Below, piece after piece: positions 1-9,750 of a DNA stretch of 64,000 nucleotides. A program made the translations under genes and the position numbers. The DNA comes from Antrihabitans stalagmiti (lineage in GTDB: Bacteria > Actinomycetota > Actinomycetes > Mycobacteriales > Mycobacteriaceae). Positions within the stretch are counted from its first letter, which is position 1. The number at the start of each line of letters is the position of its first letter. The notes beneath the pieces were generated by a model, which saw only the letters and a program-made list of their open reading frames with translations, was not told where the DNA came from and ran no database searches. The stretch covers positions 186,001 through 250,000 of the forward strand of contig NZ_JAEMNV010000008.1 in the NCBI RefSeq assembly GCF_016482825.1, given 5' to 3'.

Positions 1-241
1 CGACCAGCAACCACACCCGTGGCGCTATCCCCCGCAACGTCCCCAACCGGCCGAGGACCGCAAGAACGATCAGCATCACGACGAGCGTCCACAGAATGCG
101 GTGCGCGAGGATCTCGATCGGCCCTGCGAACGCAAGCAAACCGAAGAAAGCGGGGAACAAGCCCCACATGAAGTAGGCACCCGCTCCGAAGGCGAGACCC
201 GACTGCGACGGCTGCTGCTGGCTCGCCGTAGTCGGTTTCAC
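1..241 (-). CDS. rarD: RarD-type EamA-family permease, N-terminal fragment
   Basis: Reverse-strand reading from a GTG at 241 gives 80 residues and then runs off the window edge. After a short polar N-terminus come a hydrophobic helix with [14 protein letters not shown], then [10 protein letters not shown] and a second helix. That WGL-P-(Y/F)F and E-x2-AHR-x2-W pattern is typical of RarD, a ten-helix inner-membrane permease of the drug/metabolite transporter superfamily; its substrate is not settled. It is divergent from the P-type ATPase gene at 318, with 76 bp between them. No in-frame ATG, GTG or TTG precedes the GTG closely. Only the first quarter of the protein is visible. Confidence 0.8.
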   Translation of the reverse strand, partial: MKPTTASQQQPSQSGLAFGAGAYFMWGLFPAFFGLLAFAGPIEILAHRILWTLVVMLIVLAVLGRLGTLRGIAPRVWLLV

Positions 242-305
242 TCGAACGAGGGTAGCGACCGCATCCGACGTCGGAGTCCTGGCACCAAGGCCGACCGCGA
301 ACGCC

Positions 306-311
306 TACCCT
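306..311 (+). promoter_or_regulatory. Candidate -10 hexamer for a leaderless ctpE transcript
   Basis: TACCCT fits the actinobacterial -10 consensus TANNNT and ends 6 nt before the ATG at 318, the spacing expected when transcription starts at the start codon. There is no Shine-Dalgarno-like sequence before this ATG, which agrees with a leaderless mRNA. No convincing -35 was seen. The call rests on one short motif. Confidence 0.35.
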
Positions 312-317
312 TTTCGC

Positions 318-2726
318 ATGTCGATCGCCACACACGAACCGCTGCGCAGCGGACTCACCTCGGCCGAAGTCGAAGATCGGCGTGCCAAGGGGCTGTCCAA
401 CGACGTACCCGACCGCGCGAGCCGCTCGGTCAAGGACATCATCCGCGCCAACGTGTTCACGCGAATCAATGCAATCCTCGGCGTGCTGTTCATCCTCGTC
501 GTCGCGACCGGTTCGATCATCGACGGCATGTTCGGTCTGCTGATCGTGGCGAACAGCAGCATCGGCATCATCCAGGAGACCCGCGCCAAACGGACTCTCG
601 ACAAGCTGGCGATCGTCAGTCAGGCCAAACCCGTCGTGCGCCGAGACGGCAAGGCGCACGCGGTATCGCCGAAAGAGGTCGTTCTCGACGACATCATCGA
701 ACTCGGACCTGGCGATCAGATCGTCGTCGACGGCTCGGTGCTCGAATCCTCCAGCCTCGAGATCGACGAGTCGCTGCTCACCGGCGAGGCCGATCCCGTG
801 CACAAGGTCATCGACGCGGAAGTGCTCTCCGGCAGTTACGTCGTCGCGGGCAGCGGCGCGTATCGCGCGACCAAAGTCGGCCGCGACGCCTACGCCGCGA
901 AGCTGGCGGACGAGGCGAGCAAGTTCACGCTCGTGCATTCGGAGTTGCAGTCCGGCATCAACAAGATCCTCAAATTCATTACCTACCTGATGATTCCAGC
1001 CGGCGCGCTGATCATCTACAACCAGTTGTTCTCGAGCGGTCAGTCGTGGCGGCCCGCCGTCAACGGCATGGTCGCCGCCCTCGTGCCCATGGTCCCGGAG
1101 GGTCTTGTGCTGATGACGTCGATCGCGTTCGCGGTCGGTGTCGTTCGCCTCGGCCAGCGCCAGTGCCTCGTCCAGGAGTTGCCTGCGATCGAAGGCCTCG
1201 CCCGCGTCGACGTCGTCTGTGCCGACAAGACCGGAACGTTGACCGAGAACGGCATGCGGCTCTCGGAACTGCAGCGCGCCGAGGGAGCCGAATCCGAAGA
1301 GACACTGCAGAAGGCACTCGCGTCGATGGCCGCCGACGATCCGCGTCCCAATGCGAGCGTTCAGGCTCTGGCCGAGGCCTTTCCGGACAAGCCCGGCTGG
1401 GTCGAGAGCGGCGTGGCGCCGTTCTCGTCGGCGAAGAAGTGGAGCGGACTTTCCTACGGCGACAACGGCCATTGGCTGCTCGGCGCACCGGACATCCTGC
1501 TCGATCCCGACAGCGACATGGCCCGCAACGCCGAACACATCGGCTCTGCCGGCCTGCGCGTCCTGCTCCTCGGCAGCAGCGACCGACCCGTCGACGCACC
1601 CGACGCACCAGGTGTCGTCACCCCGCAGGCACTGGTCGTGCTCGAGCAGCGGGTCCGCCCTGACGCTAGGGACACGCTGGATTACTTTGCCAGCCAGAAT
1701 GTTTCGGTGAAGGTGATCTCCGGCGACAACGCGGTGTCGGTCGGTGCCGTCGCGGGGTCGCTCGGGCTTCCCGGCGGCGACCGACCGATCGACGCTCGCC
1801 AATTGCCTTCCGAACGTGAGCAACTCGCCGCGACACTCGAAGAATCGACGACCTTCGGCAGAGTTCGGCCCGACCAGAAACGCGAAATGGTTGCGGCACT
1901 GCAGTCACGCGGCCACACGGTCGCGATGACGGGCGACGGCGTCAACGACGTTCTTGCTCTCAAAGATGCCGACATCGGCGTCTCGATGGGATCGGGTAGC
2001 CCGGCGACAAGGGCGGTCGCGCAGATCGTGTTGTTGGACAACAAGTTCGCGACGCTCCCCTACGTCGTCGCCGAAGGTCGCCGGGTGATCGGCAACATCG
2101 AGCGCGTCTCGAATCTGTTCCTCACCAAAACCGTGTATTCCGTACTGCTCGCGTTCCTCATCGGCCTGACCGGCGTGGTGTCGCAGATCTTCGGTTTCGA
2201 TCCTGTGCCATACCCGTTCCTGCCGAGGCACGTCACGATCGCCGCATGGTTCACGATCGGCATCCCCGCGTTCATTCTCTCGCTCGCCCCGAACAACGAA
2301 CGCGCTCGCACCGGATTCGTTCCGCGGGTCATGCGGTTGGCGATCCCGTCCGGCATCGTCATCGGAGTCGCGACCTTCGTCTCGTACCTGATCGCGTACG
2401 CGGGGCCCGATGCGACCGACGAGCAGGTGGTCCAGGCAGGCACGGCCGCACTGATCACGCTGATCATGATCGCCGTCTGGGTACTCGCCATCGTCGCGCG
2501 GCCGTACAACTGGTGGAAGATCGTGCTGATCGCGGGTTCGGTGGTCGGGTACCTGATCCTGTTCGCGCTGCCGTTCACCCGAACGTTCTTCAAGCTCGAT
2601 CCGACCAACGTCGACGTGACCGTTGCCGCGCTGATCATCGGCGCGATCGGCATGGTGCTCGTCGAGATCGCGTCCCGGATCGGAGTTCGGATGGCGAGCG
2701 CCAACGACGCCGACACAGCCGACTAG
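318..2726 (+). CDS. ctpE: Cation-translocating P-type ATPase, CtpE family
   Basis: The 802-residue protein is a P-type ATPase. It has the TGE actuator motif near 156, the phosphorylation motif DKTGT with Asp303, and the hinge TGDGVND at 538-544. Long stretches ([54 protein letters not shown]) match what I recall of M. tuberculosis CtpE, which is about the same length and has been linked to calcium uptake. Hydrophobic segments near 50-95, 210-260 and 590-790 form the membrane domain. Its TAG stop overlaps the stop of the convergent gene at 2723 through the shared palindrome CTAG. Substrate assignment is by family only. Confidence 0.92.
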   Translation: MSIATHEPLRSGLTSAEVEDRRAKGLSNDVPDRASRSVKDIIRANVFTRINAILGVLFILVVATGSIIDGMFGLLIVANSSIGIIQETRAKRTLDKLAIVSQAKPVVRRDGKAHAVSPKEVVLDDIIELGPGDQIVVDGSVLESSSLEIDESLLTGEADPVHKVIDAEVLSGSYVVAGSGAYRATKVGRDAYAAKLADEASKFTLVHSELQSGINKILKFITYLMIPAGALIIYNQLFSSGQSWRPAVNGMVAALVPMVPEGLVLMTSIAFAVGVVRLGQRQCLVQELPAIEGLARVDVVCADKTGTLTENGMRLSELQRAEGAESEETLQKALASMAADDPRPNASVQALAEAFPDKPGWVESGVAPFSSAKKWSGLSYGDNGHWLLGAPDILLDPDSDMARNAEHIGSAGLRVLLLGSSDRPVDAPDAPGVVTPQALVVLEQRVRPDARDTLDYFASQNVSVKVISGDNAVSVGAVAGSLGLPGGDRPIDARQLPSEREQLAATLEESTTFGRVRPDQKREMVAALQSRGHTVAMTGDGVNDVLALKDADIGVSMGSGSPATRAVAQIVLLDNKFATLPYVVAEGRRVIGNIERVSNLFLTKTVYSVLLAFLIGLTGVVSQIFGFDPVPYPFLPRHVTIAAWFTIGIPAFILSLAPNNERARTGFVPRVMRLAIPSGIVIGVATFVSYLIAYAGPDATDEQVVQAGTAALITLIMIAVWVLAIVARPYNWWKIVLIAGSVVGYLILFALPFTRTFFKLDPTNVDVTVAALIIGAIGMVLVEIASRIGVRMASANDADTAD

Positions 2727-3397
2727 GCGGGCGGAATCTCGCCGTCGTCGGGGCCAGGACCGACGACATCGGTCTGTTCGGGCAGTAGCGGAGCGACCGC
2801 GAAACGGCCGAACACGGCGTCCGCGGGCAACGCTTCGACAGCGCGAACACCGGCGCGCTGCGCCAATTCGGTGAGTTGCTGCGTCGTACCGCGGACCGTG
2901 AGTCCGACAACGCAGGCGCAGCCCTGCGCAAGCCGCGCACCCGACACCCTATCGACGCGGGTGCCGCGGTCGTCGCGTGCCGACGTCGACAGGAGTTGCG
3001 AGGCAGCCGATTTCGCCGATTCGAGTACTGCCGCGCTGCTGTCGGGCACATCGATGACGACCAGTCGAGTCTGGACCCGCGCGATCGGAACTCGATGCAG
3101 CACCTGCGAGATCCGCACGTTGCCCGCCACCTCCACCGCCGCTTCAGGTGTCAGTTCCGTAGCGAAGGAAACGAGGGCATACCGCGGCTCCCCCGTCTCG
3201 CCGAGTGTCGCGCGCGCCCGCTCCAGATAGGCGTCGACCTGCTCACCCTGATCCGGACCGAGACGGTCCGTCGCAATCGAGGCGTCGTTCGGCTTGCTCG
3301 CAATGCCGGCAACCAGAACGACGACGACCAACGCGACCACAGCGCCCGCTACGAGCGCCAACGATCGGAACCGGTCACGCACCACGAAGAACGGCAA
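2723..3397 (-). CDS. Membrane-anchored extracytoplasmic protein of unknown function
   Basis: The 224-residue protein has a short basic N-terminus ([12 protein letters not shown]), one hydrophobic segment at about 12-34 and a mostly soluble remainder. It is probably an anchored extracytoplasmic domain or has an uncleaved signal. I recognise no catalytic motif. The C-terminus is rich in Gly, Pro and Asp. The start ATG at 3397 lies inside the 3' end of the pseudouridine synthase gene (23-bp overlap), so it is probably the last gene of an lspA-rluD-this gene transcription unit. It ends tail to tail with ctpE. Confidence 0.7.
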   Translation of the reverse strand: MPFFVVRDRFRSLALVAGAVVALVVVVLVAGIASKPNDASIATDRLGPDQGEQVDAYLERARATLGETGEPRYALVSFATELTPEAAVEVAGNVRISQVLHRVPIARVQTRLVVIDVPDSSAAVLESAKSAASQLLSTSARDDRGTRVDRVSGARLAQGCACVVGLTVRGTTQQLTELAQRAGVRAVEALPADAVFGRFAVAPLLPEQTDVVGPGPDDGEIPPA

Positions 3398-4301
3398 GCG
3401 CAGCCGCTAGATCCGCCGGATATTCGCTGGTGATCTCTACCCAACGACCGTCGCTCGGGTGCGCGAAACCGAGCGATTTCGCATGCAGCCACTGCCGTTC
3501 GAGGCCGAGACGCTGCGCAAGTTTCGGATCGGCACCGTAGGTGATGTCGCCGCAGCAAGGATGCCGGATCGCCGAGAAATGCACTCTGATCTGATGGGTG
3601 CGACCGGTCTCGAGATGGATGTCGAGCAGGCTGGCAGCCTGGAACGCCTCGATCGTGTCGTAGTGCGTGACACTGGGTTTGCCGTCTGCGGTCACCGCGA
3701 ACTTCCAGTCGTTGCTCCGTGATCGACCGATCGGAGCGTCGATGGTGCCACTGCTCGGATCCGGATGACCCTGCACGAGAGCGTGATACCGCTTCTCGAT
3801 CGTTCGCTCCTTGAAGGCGCGCTTGAGCACCGTGTACGCCCGCTCGGACTGTGCGACGACCATGACACCCGACGTACCGACGTCCAACCGCTGCACGATG
3901 CCCTGGCGCTCGTGCGCGCCCGACGTCGAGATGCGGAAGCCAGCGGCGACAAGTCCACCGATGACCGTCGGACCCGTCCACCCGACGCCGGTGTGTGCCG
4001 CAACGCCGACCGGCTTGTCGACGGCGACGATGTCGTCGTCCGCGTACAGAATCGTCAAGCCCTCGACGGGTTCGGCGTCGATCGTCAATTCGCGCTTGGG
4101 TTCCGGCAAGGCGACTTCGAGCCAACTGCCACCGCCGAGGCGATCGGACTTCGCAACCGGCACGCCGTCGACGAGGACCGCACCCTCTTCCGCCATCGTC
4201 GCGACCGCTGTTCGTGACAGACCGAGCAGGCGCGCAAGGCCGGCGTCCACCCGCATGCCGTCCAGTCCGTCAGGAACCGGCATGGACCTACTTTCGCCCA
4301 T
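3375..4301 (-). CDS. rluD: RluD-family 23S rRNA pseudouridine synthase
   Basis: The 308-residue protein isomerises uridine to pseudouridine in rRNA. It has an N-terminal S4-like RNA-binding stretch (about 16-65) and the catalytic signature [16 protein letters not shown], with nucleophile Asp140. [12 protein letters not shown] near 230 is another family motif. The start ATG at 4301 directly abuts the TAG stop of lspA; a second in-frame ATG six codons later (4283) is possible. The lspA-rluD pairing is conserved in actinobacteria (M. tuberculosis Rv1539-Rv1540). The exact uridine target cannot be read from sequence. Confidence 0.9.
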   Translation of the reverse strand: MGESRSMPVPDGLDGMRVDAGLARLLGLSRTAVATMAEEGAVLVDGVPVAKSDRLGGGSWLEVALPEPKRELTIDAEPVEGLTILYADDDIVAVDKPVGVAAHTGVGWTGPTVIGGLVAAGFRISTSGAHERQGIVQRLDVGTSGVMVVAQSERAYTVLKRAFKERTIEKRYHALVQGHPDPSSGTIDAPIGRSRSNDWKFAVTADGKPSVTHYDTIEAFQAASLLDIHLETGRTHQIRVHFSAIRHPCCGDITYGADPKLAQRLGLERQWLHAKSLGFAHPSDGRWVEITSEYPADLAAALAVLRGA

Positions 4302-4928
4302 CTAGCTGTCCTCGTTACGGGCGTTCGACGTCGCGCGGGTGCCGTCCGGTTCGAACCCGAACAGCGTCAGCCCGACGAGCAGGATCGCACCGCACACGAT
4401 CGCCGAATCGGCGACGTTGAAAACGGGCCACCACCCGACGGACACGAAGTCGACGACATGGCCGCGCAACGGTCCAGGCGAACGGAAGAATCTGTCGATG
4501 AGATTGCCGAGTGCACCGCCGAGCACCATGCCCAACCCGATCGCCCACCACAGCGACCGCATCTTTCGACCGATCCGCACCACACCGATGACGACCGCGA
4601 CCGCTACGAGGGTCAGCACCCAGGTCCACGCCGTCGCCATCGAAAACGCCGCGCCCGGGTTGCGGACCAACGTCAACGTCACGACGTCGCCGATGATCCG
4701 GACCGGTTTCTGCGGGTCGATATTCGCAACCGCGAGGACCTTGGTGAGGAGGTCGAGAGCCAGCAACACACCAGCGATCGTGAGCAGTAGCGGCAGCCGC
4801 AGCTTGCCCTTCGGTGCGGCCGTAGGTGTCGATTCGGGCGACTCGGACACCGAGCCAGCCGGTTCGGCTGGAGTGTCTCGAGCGGGCACAGCCGGGACGT
4901 CTTCGCCGGCTCGTCGATCTTGTGTCAC
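4302..4928 (-). CDS. lspA: Prolipoprotein signal peptidase (signal peptidase II)
   Basis: Lsp is an aspartyl membrane protease that cleaves the signal peptide of lipid-modified prolipoproteins. From the GTG at 4928 the product is 208 residues. A cytoplasmic, Pro/Glu-rich extension of about 43 residues precedes four predicted helices. The family motifs NPGAAFS, GNLIDR (catalytic Asp145) and FNVADS (catalytic Asp174) are present. The frame stays open upstream to about 5252, but that would run through the divergent lipoprotein gene, so the GTG at 4928 is preferred. Several predicted lipoproteins encoded nearby are likely substrates. Confidence 0.92.
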   Translation of the reverse strand: MTQDRRAGEDVPAVPARDTPAEPAGSVSESPESTPTAAPKGKLRLPLLLTIAGVLLALDLLTKVLAVANIDPQKPVRIIGDVVTLTLVRNPGAAFSMATAWTWVLTLVAVAVVIGVVRIGRKMRSLWWAIGLGMVLGGALGNLIDRFFRSPGPLRGHVVDFVSVGWWPVFNVADSAIVCGAILLVGLTLFGFEPDGTRATSNARNEDS

Positions 4929-4950
4929 CTGACCATCATCCCTCACCGCG

Positions 4951-4956
4951 TAACCT
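4951..4956 (+). promoter_or_regulatory. Candidate -10 hexamer for a leaderless lipoprotein mRNA
   Basis: TAACCT matches TANNNT and ends 6 nt before the GTG at 4963. No Shine-Dalgarno sequence lies in the short spacer. Only 34 bp separate this GTG from the divergent lspA start, so both promoters must overlap. This is an inference from spacing. Confidence 0.35.
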
Positions 4957-4962
4957 GGTCGA

Positions 4963-5892
4963 GTGACGGTGTTGTCGTACCCGGTCCGGTCCAGCATCTT
5001 TGCGCTGGCCGCGACGCTCAGCCTCAGTTCTTTCGTCTCTGGATGCAGCGAGAGCGCAGACTCGCCCGCGCCCGAAGCAGAATCCACACAAGCGGTCAAA
5101 AACGAAGTGACTGTGCCTATTTCGGCGGTCACAGTGGCCTTGGTCGACCCGGGCGAGGGTCCGCACGAAGTTCTCGCGCCACACCCGGCAATGGGTGCAA
5201 CGCAGCAGGTGACGTTGCGTACGACCAACCGAATTCGCCAGCAGATCAACAATCAGGCCGACCAGGAACTCTCCTCACCCGCGCTGACCATTCCGCTCAC
5301 GGCGGCGGCTGACGAGCACGGCGCGCGGCTGACGATCGGCAAAGTCACGACACCCGACGCCAAGCTGTCAGGCGGACTCGGACCGGCCGAGGGCTCGCAC
5401 GCCGGTTTCACCGTCAACCCACGCGGAGCCATCACGTCGCTACGCCTGAGCCCACCCGCCGACGCCACCGATGCCGTTCGCTCGGCAATCGAGCAGGCGT
5501 TCTATCAGGCCGTCTACAGCGCGGTTGTGTTCCCCGACGAACCCATCGGCGTCGGCGCTGTATGGACGATGCAGCAGCAGGTGTCCGGCGGCGTGACGCT
5601 CGACCAGATCACGACAGCGCGACTCGCAGAACGCGACGGTAATCGCGTCGTCGTGACTGTCGACGTCATGCAGAAGCCGAAGTCCGAGATCTGGAACCTG
5701 CCCAACGACGCCGGAATGCTGACCGTCGAGGACTTCGTCATGAAAGGCAGCGGAACCGTGACGATGGACCTCGGCCTGCCGTTGCCGATCGACGGGTTGA
5801 TCAGCCTCGGGGGTGACCAGACCTACGCCGACCCGGAGACGTTGACGCGGCTCAAACAGTCCACGGGCAGCACCGTCCAGTGGGGCGGTTAG
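4963..5892 (+). CDS. Predicted lipoprotein of unknown function
   Basis: The 309-residue protein has a type II signal peptide with lipobox V-S-G-C (Cys28), followed by a Ser/Pro/Glu-rich linker and a folded extracytoplasmic domain. No catalytic motif is recognised. The sequence alternates short strands and polar loops, suggesting a beta-rich fold. It starts with GTG at 4963, divergent from lspA, and is followed two bases after its stop by another lipoprotein gene, so the two probably form an operon. Function unknown. Confidence 0.8.
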   Translation: MTVLSYPVRSSIFALAATLSLSSFVSGCSESADSPAPEAESTQAVKNEVTVPISAVTVALVDPGEGPHEVLAPHPAMGATQQVTLRTTNRIRQQINNQADQELSSPALTIPLTAAADEHGARLTIGKVTTPDAKLSGGLGPAEGSHAGFTVNPRGAITSLRLSPPADATDAVRSAIEQAFYQAVYSAVVFPDEPIGVGAVWTMQQQVSGGVTLDQITTARLAERDGNRVVVTVDVMQKPKSEIWNLPNDAGMLTVEDFVMKGSGTVTMDLGLPLPIDGLISLGGDQTYADPETLTRLKQSTGSTVQWGG

Positions 5893-5894
5893 CC

Positions 5895-6626
5895 GTGCGC
5901 GTTGCACACTCCGTGGCCGTGTGCGCTGCCGTATCGGTTGTTCTCGTCGGCTGCTCCGACGACAAAGCGACGCCGTTGCAGACGGTCGACTCGCTCGGTG
6001 AAGTTGTTGCGGCTCCGACTGCCATCACGGCACCGCCGATCACCGATGCGGCGGCGCTGCGGGCGCTGCTGCTGACGCGCGCCGACCTGCCACCGGGCTT
6101 CTCGCCGCTCGCCGATCCCACGATCGATCTCGGCCTACCTCCGGCACCCGATGGACCGGACAAGGCTCGCACCGACCCTGCACAGTGCTCGGCGGTACTC
6201 GAGCCACTTGCCGTGCAGCGGACGGGCGCAACCACCGACGGCGCCGCCAGGTTCGCAGGTCCGGACTTCACCAGCATCGACGTCGATGCCGCGAGCTATT
6301 CGACCGACGCTGCCGCCGATGCCTTCACCCGAGTGCAGCAGACGCTGCGCGAGTGCGCGAGCTACAGCGGTACCGATGCCGACGGCGTTGCTGTCGACTA
6401 CCGGATCGGTGCCCTCGATCAGCCGACGAGCGGCGACGCGTCGACGGCGTTTCGCATCCTCACCGAAAGCGACGGCATCACGCTGACCACCGATGCTGTG
6501 CTCACCATCGTCGGCTCGACGGTCGTCCAGTTGACCGCCTCGGGCCAGGAGCCCATCGATCCGACGGTCCTCACCGGTCTCGTTGCGCGGCAGGTCGATC
6601 GATTGCGGACCCCGCCCCAGACGTGA
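5895..6626 (+). CDS. Predicted lipoprotein, possible extracellular sensor-type domain
   Basis: From the GTG at 5895 the product has 243 residues with a lipobox L-V-G-C (Cys20). The body starts with AALRALLLTRADLPPGFSP, a layout that recalls actinobacterial PknH-like or DUF5642-like extracellular domains; this likeness is from memory and weak. A G-rich sequence (GGGGCGG, 5881-5888 region) is spaced suitably before 5895. An in-frame GTG at 5880, overlapping the upstream stop, is the alternative. It probably shares an operon with the preceding lipoprotein gene. Specific role unknown. Confidence 0.7.
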   Translation: MRVAHSVAVCAAVSVVLVGCSDDKATPLQTVDSLGEVVAAPTAITAPPITDAAALRALLLTRADLPPGFSPLADPTIDLGLPPAPDGPDKARTDPAQCSAVLEPLAVQRTGATTDGAARFAGPDFTSIDVDAASYSTDAAADAFTRVQQTLRECASYSGTDADGVAVDYRIGALDQPTSGDASTAFRILTESDGITLTTDAVLTIVGSTVVQLTASGQEPIDPTVLTGLVARQVDRLRTPPQT

Positions 6627-6629
6627 CAC

Positions 6630-6682
6630 GGCGTGAGGGGTGACCTCACACCGTCGGACGGCGTCAGAGGGCCCTTCACTGC
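6630..6682. repeat. Intergenic palindromic repeat B, copy 1
   Basis: This repeat sits between the convergent genes ending at 6626 and 6694. It begins GGCGTGAGGGGT, continues with CTCAC-CCGTCGG and ends near GGGCCCTTCAC. A clearly related copy lies at 35014-35069 in the same order of blocks. The outer arms are roughly inverted, so the transcript could fold, and the element may double as a bidirectional terminator. Confidence 0.55.
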
Positions 6683-6693
6683 GCTGTTCGAGC

Positions 6694-7185
6694 TCAGGCG
6701 CAGGCCGGCGATTGTTGCCCTAGATTTCCGAGCACAGCGCACACCCAGTCCTTCTTCAGCTTCCATCGGCCGTCCTCGGGAACGAAGTCGACGGTGATGA
6801 CGTTCGGCTGACCGCTGATGGTGAGCGTGCCGGTTGCTTGCAATTCGTTGGTGCCGAACGGCTCGACGCTCTCGATCGATGCTGTGACGTTCGCGGCGCG
6901 CGCAGCCTCGACGAACTGGTTCACAAGTGCCGGATCAGCTTCGGCGCCCTGAACTTGCCCGACCTTCTCTTCGACCGGAACTGCGGGATCGAGCGCACGC
7001 TGGAACTGAGCGTTCAACTCCTCCGGCGTCGGTTGCGGGGGCAGGTCCGCAGCCCGCGTCGATTCCGGAATCGTCACACCCGTCGGCGCTGGATTCTCGG
7101 TGGGATCGGAACCACAGGCCGTCATGGTGAGTGCGCCGACGATCGCAACTGTGGCAATCAGTACACGGGAGGTGCTGCGCTGCAT
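6694..7185 (-). CDS. Mtb12-like lipoprotein antigen, copy 1
   Basis: The 163-residue protein starts at the ATG at 7185. It has a hydrophobic signal, lipobox L-T-M-T-A-C (Cys24), a short Pro-rich linker and a compact domain beginning PPQPTPEELNAQFQRALDP. Domain and layout resemble the secreted low-molecular-weight antigen Mtb12 (CFP-2) family. Two Cys near the C-terminus (VCAVL and SPACA) could form a disulfide. Its paralogue lies directly upstream at 7278-7820, with long identical stretches, so this is a tandem duplication. The frame is open for 14 codons further upstream, but that stretch lacks signal character. Confidence 0.8.
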   Translation of the reverse strand: MQRSTSRVLIATVAIVGALTMTACGSDPTENPAPTGVTIPESTRAADLPPQPTPEELNAQFQRALDPAVPVEEKVGQVQGAEADPALVNQFVEAARAANVTASIESVEPFGTNELQATGTLTISGQPNVITVDFVPEDGRWKLKKDWVCAVLGNLGQQSPACA

Positions 7186-7226
7186 CAACTCAGGGTCCTT
7201 ACCTTCGGGTAGTCGTCGGCAACACA

Positions 7227-7257
7227 AATGGCCGGCACCTCAGCGGTACCGGCCATT
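7227..7257 (-). terminator. Hairpin between the two Mtb12-like genes
   Basis: AATGGCCGGCACC and GGTACCGGCCATT form a 13-bp stem with a single mismatch and a 5-nt loop. On the minus strand it follows the copy 2 gene by 20 bp and precedes copy 1. The sequence after it on that strand reads TTGTGTTG, only moderately U-rich. It could end or attenuate transcription of the upstream copy. Confidence 0.55.
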
Positions 7258-7277
7258 CGAGCAAGACTGTCTAGCGA

Positions 7278-7820
7278 TCAGGCGCAGGCGGGTGAAGGCT
7301 GCTGCAGGTTGGTCAGCAGAGTGCAGACCCATTCCTTCTTGAGCTTCCACTTGCCGTCTTCGGCAACGAAGTCGACGGTGATGTCGCCAGGCTGACCGTT
7401 GATCGAGAACGTACCCGCCGCCTGCAGCTCGTTGGTGCCGAGCGGCTCGACCTTGGTGATGGTCACCGTGGCGCCGGCATTACGCGCTGCTTCGACGAAC
7501 TGACCGACCAGAGCCGGATCAGCCTCGGCGCCCTGGACCTGGTCGACCTTCTCCTCGACCGGGACGGCAGGATCGAGTGCACGCTGGAACTGTGCGTTCA
7601 ACTCTTCCGGTGTCGGCTGGGCGGGCAGGTTCGCGTCACGCGAGCCGGCGCTTGCCGAGGTCGTCGCCGCTGCCGCCGATGTGGTGGTGGGTGAGTCGGC
7701 ACTCTTGTCGTCGGAGCCACACGCGGTCATCGTGATCGCGCCGACGATCGCCATTCCGGCGATCAGTGCGCGGCTGGTGCTGCGAAGCTTCAACTGCTCG
7801 TCCTTACGTTTCGAGGTCAT
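7278..7820 (-). CDS. Mtb12-like lipoprotein antigen, copy 2
   Basis: The 180-residue protein starts at the ATG at 7820. Its lipobox is I-T-M-T-A-C (Cys34), followed by a Ser/Thr/Ala-rich linker of about 35 residues that is longer than in copy 1. The domain is nearly the same: QPTPEELNAQFQRALDPAVP, then EADPALV-QFVEAAR, and KWKLKKEWVC. The two C-terminal Cys are conserved. The family is secreted or surface-attached in mycobacteria, without a settled function. The gene is separated from dinB by 68 bp. Confidence 0.82.
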   Translation of the reverse strand: MTSKRKDEQLKLRSTSRALIAGMAIVGAITMTACGSDDKSADSPTTTSAAAATTSASAGSRDANLPAQPTPEELNAQFQRALDPAVPVEEKVDQVQGAEADPALVGQFVEAARNAGATVTITKVEPLGTNELQAAGTFSINGQPGDITVDFVAEDGKWKLKKEWVCTLLTNLQQPSPACA

Positions 7821-7888
7821 CTGGTTCTGTCCCACTATTGCAGCTACGGCCGAGTAGGCCCGTGCTGCCGGAAGCACCCAGGCTACCT

Positions 7889-9262
7889 TCACCGGAGGCT
7901 GTCCAGGGGATCCGCCCTGGCCAGCAGCGCGTCGCCGCCAGGAAACGTCCTGGTCGGGCCGGGTCCGGTCGACCGGGTCTCGAACCGCACCGTTACTACT
8001 CCGTGACCGGCTCCCTGCACCCAGCCGTGCCCGAACTCCGGATGAGAGACATCGATACCCGGGTGCCATACGGGCGTCCGCGGGCCGTCGTTCGACGATT
8101 CCGACGACGCGGATGGCTCGGACGACTCTTCGTGCTGCTCCTCGGCTGCGATCACACCGTCGACACCCGACGTTTCCAGTTCGGGGAACAGTGAACCCTG
8201 CCGAAATGTCGACAACCCGCCGAAGCCGACACCGACGAGCCGGACCGGACCGAGCTCGAGCGGATCGATCACCGAACGCTGTGCCGCACCGATCAGGGGT
8301 GGCTTTTCCGTTGTTGCGTACGGCAACGTGATCGACCTCGTGATGATGGTCATGTCGGATCGCTTGAGTTTGAGCACGACCGTTCGGGCAGCTCGGCCGT
8401 CTTCGAGCAGTCGATCGTGTGCGTGCGAGGCGATGCTGTCGACCGCAGAGCGAAGGTCGGCAAGCGTAACGATGTCGGTGGCAAAGGTGGTCTCGGCGCT
8501 GATCTGCTTCGCCTCGGCACGCTCGGACACCGTCCGATCGTCGACTCCGTTCGCGAGGCGATGCAACGCGGTCCCCACTGCGTTGCCGAGAATCGACGCG
8601 GCCTCCGATTCGGGCATTGCTGCGAAACCACCGATCGTCTCGACGCCGAGCTTGCGCAGCTTCGCCTCGGCGACAGGACCTATCCCCCACAGCTTTCGGA
8701 CGGGAAGGGCTGCAAGCAGTTGGTCCTGTTCGGCGGGCGAGACCACTCGCACCCCGTCCGGTTTCGCAAGGCCGGACGCAATTTTCGCGACCTGCTTGCC
8801 AGTCCCTGCACCGATCGACGCGACGAGTCCGGTCTCGGTGCGAACGAGCGACCGCAGCTGTTCGCAGAACTGCCACACCTCGGCAGCGGTAGCACCGGCC
8901 AACTCGACGGGCTCGCCGAAGGCCTCGTCCATAGACAGCTGTTCCAGTACCGGCATCCGCTTGCGCAGGGCATCGAACACCTGCTTGCTGACCGCGGAAT
9001 AGACGCTGTGCCGAGGCGGCAGCACAACCGCCGCTGCACCGACCATCCGCCGCGCCTGATGCATCGGCATCGCCGACCGTGCGCCGAACACCCGTGCCTC
9101 GTAACTCGCACCCGCGACCACGCCGCGGCCGCCGGCACCACCGACGAGCACGGGTCGGCCACGCAAGGTGGGTCGCGTCAGCTGCTCGACGGAGGCGAAG
9201 AACGCGTCCATGTCGAGATGCAACACCCAGCGGCGGCTACGGGTCGGATCGAGTTCGGTCAC
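7889..9262 (-). CDS. dinB: Y-family DNA polymerase IV (DinB1/DinX type)
   Basis: The 457-residue product is a translesion polymerase. Catalytic carboxylates lie in [12 protein letters not shown] (Asp17) and LSMDEAF (Asp112, Glu113). The helix-hairpin-helix region ([20 protein letters not shown]) and little-finger region follow. Beyond about residue 355 is a long acidic linker and a C-terminal module with [19 protein letters not shown]. Length and layout fit mycobacterial DinX (Rv1537), which also sits between lspA and ileS. The GTG start at 9262 overlaps the stop of the upstream TfoX-N gene as GTGA, indicating translational coupling. Confidence 0.92.
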   Translation of the reverse strand: MTELDPTRSRRWVLHLDMDAFFASVEQLTRPTLRGRPVLVGGAGGRGVVAGASYEARVFGARSAMPMHQARRMVGAAAVVLPPRHSVYSAVSKQVFDALRKRMPVLEQLSMDEAFGEPVELAGATAAEVWQFCEQLRSLVRTETGLVASIGAGTGKQVAKIASGLAKPDGVRVVSPAEQDQLLAALPVRKLWGIGPVAEAKLRKLGVETIGGFAAMPESEAASILGNAVGTALHRLANGVDDRTVSERAEAKQISAETTFATDIVTLADLRSAVDSIASHAHDRLLEDGRAARTVVLKLKRSDMTIITRSITLPYATTEKPPLIGAAQRSVIDPLELGPVRLVGVGFGGLSTFRQGSLFPELETSGVDGVIAAEEQHEESSEPSASSESSNDGPRTPVWHPGIDVSHPEFGHGWVQGAGHGVVTVRFETRSTGPGPTRTFPGGDALLARADPLDSLR

Positions 9263-9618
9263 CTTGTCGTCGGCGGCTTCTTCGTTACGGGCTTCTTCTT
9301 CGCGGTCTTGGGCTTGGGTGCAGGCAGGACATCGGCGGTACGTTGCACAAATTCGTGCAACCATTCGGTGTCGGCCAGTTTGTCGTCCGGCACCGCGTAG
9401 TAGTCCTTGGATCCCGGGTAGGCGGGCGCGAGATAGGTTGCGTCGGAATACTCTTCGGCGATGTCGGTCGGTTTGACGAACAGCGTGTCGTCGCAGACGA
9501 ACGCAACGATCTTGTCGTCGCAGTACAGCCCGTACTCGCCGAACATCGCCCTGGTGCGTACGTCGAGCGGCTCCAACTGTTCGAGGAGATACGCGATCGT
9601 CTCCTTGCTCGTACTCAT
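9259..9618 (-). CDS. TfoX N-terminal domain protein
   Basis: The 119-residue protein carries the TfoX N-domain signature [19 protein letters not shown] followed by DDTLFVK, and ends in a Lys-rich, basic tail. Proteins with this domain alone are widespread in actinobacteria, with no firm role; the link to competence regulation comes only from the proteobacterial TfoX name. The ATG at 9618 is preferred over longer readings, which would cross palindromic repeat A. The stop overlaps the dinB start by 4 bp, so the two are co-expressed. Confidence 0.82.
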   Translation of the reverse strand: MSTSKETIAYLLEQLEPLDVRTRAMFGEYGLYCDDKIVAFVCDDTLFVKPTDIAEEYSDATYLAPAYPGSKDYYAVPDDKLADTEWLHEFVQRTADVLPAPKPKTAKKKPVTKKPPTTR

Positions 9619-9664
9619 GAGAGTGCAACCTACGCGCAGACCCCGACAATCGATGGAAACCACC

Positions 9665-9717
9665 GGAGCGAATGTGCCAGCGGTACCGCTATGCGGGCCG
9701 GATGCGACATTCGCTCC
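9665..9717. repeat. Intergenic palindromic repeat A, copy 1
   Basis: A 53-bp element bounded by GGAGCGAATGT and its exact reverse complement ACATTCGCTCC, with GGTACC near the middle. A second 53-bp copy at 34941-34993 matches at about 41 positions by hand alignment. It lies between divergent genes (9618 and 9751), so it would be in a promoter region or 5' leader. It has no coding potential. Confidence 0.65.
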
Positions 9718-9750
9718 GACTCGCACGGACCTCTGCAGCATCATGTAGGC

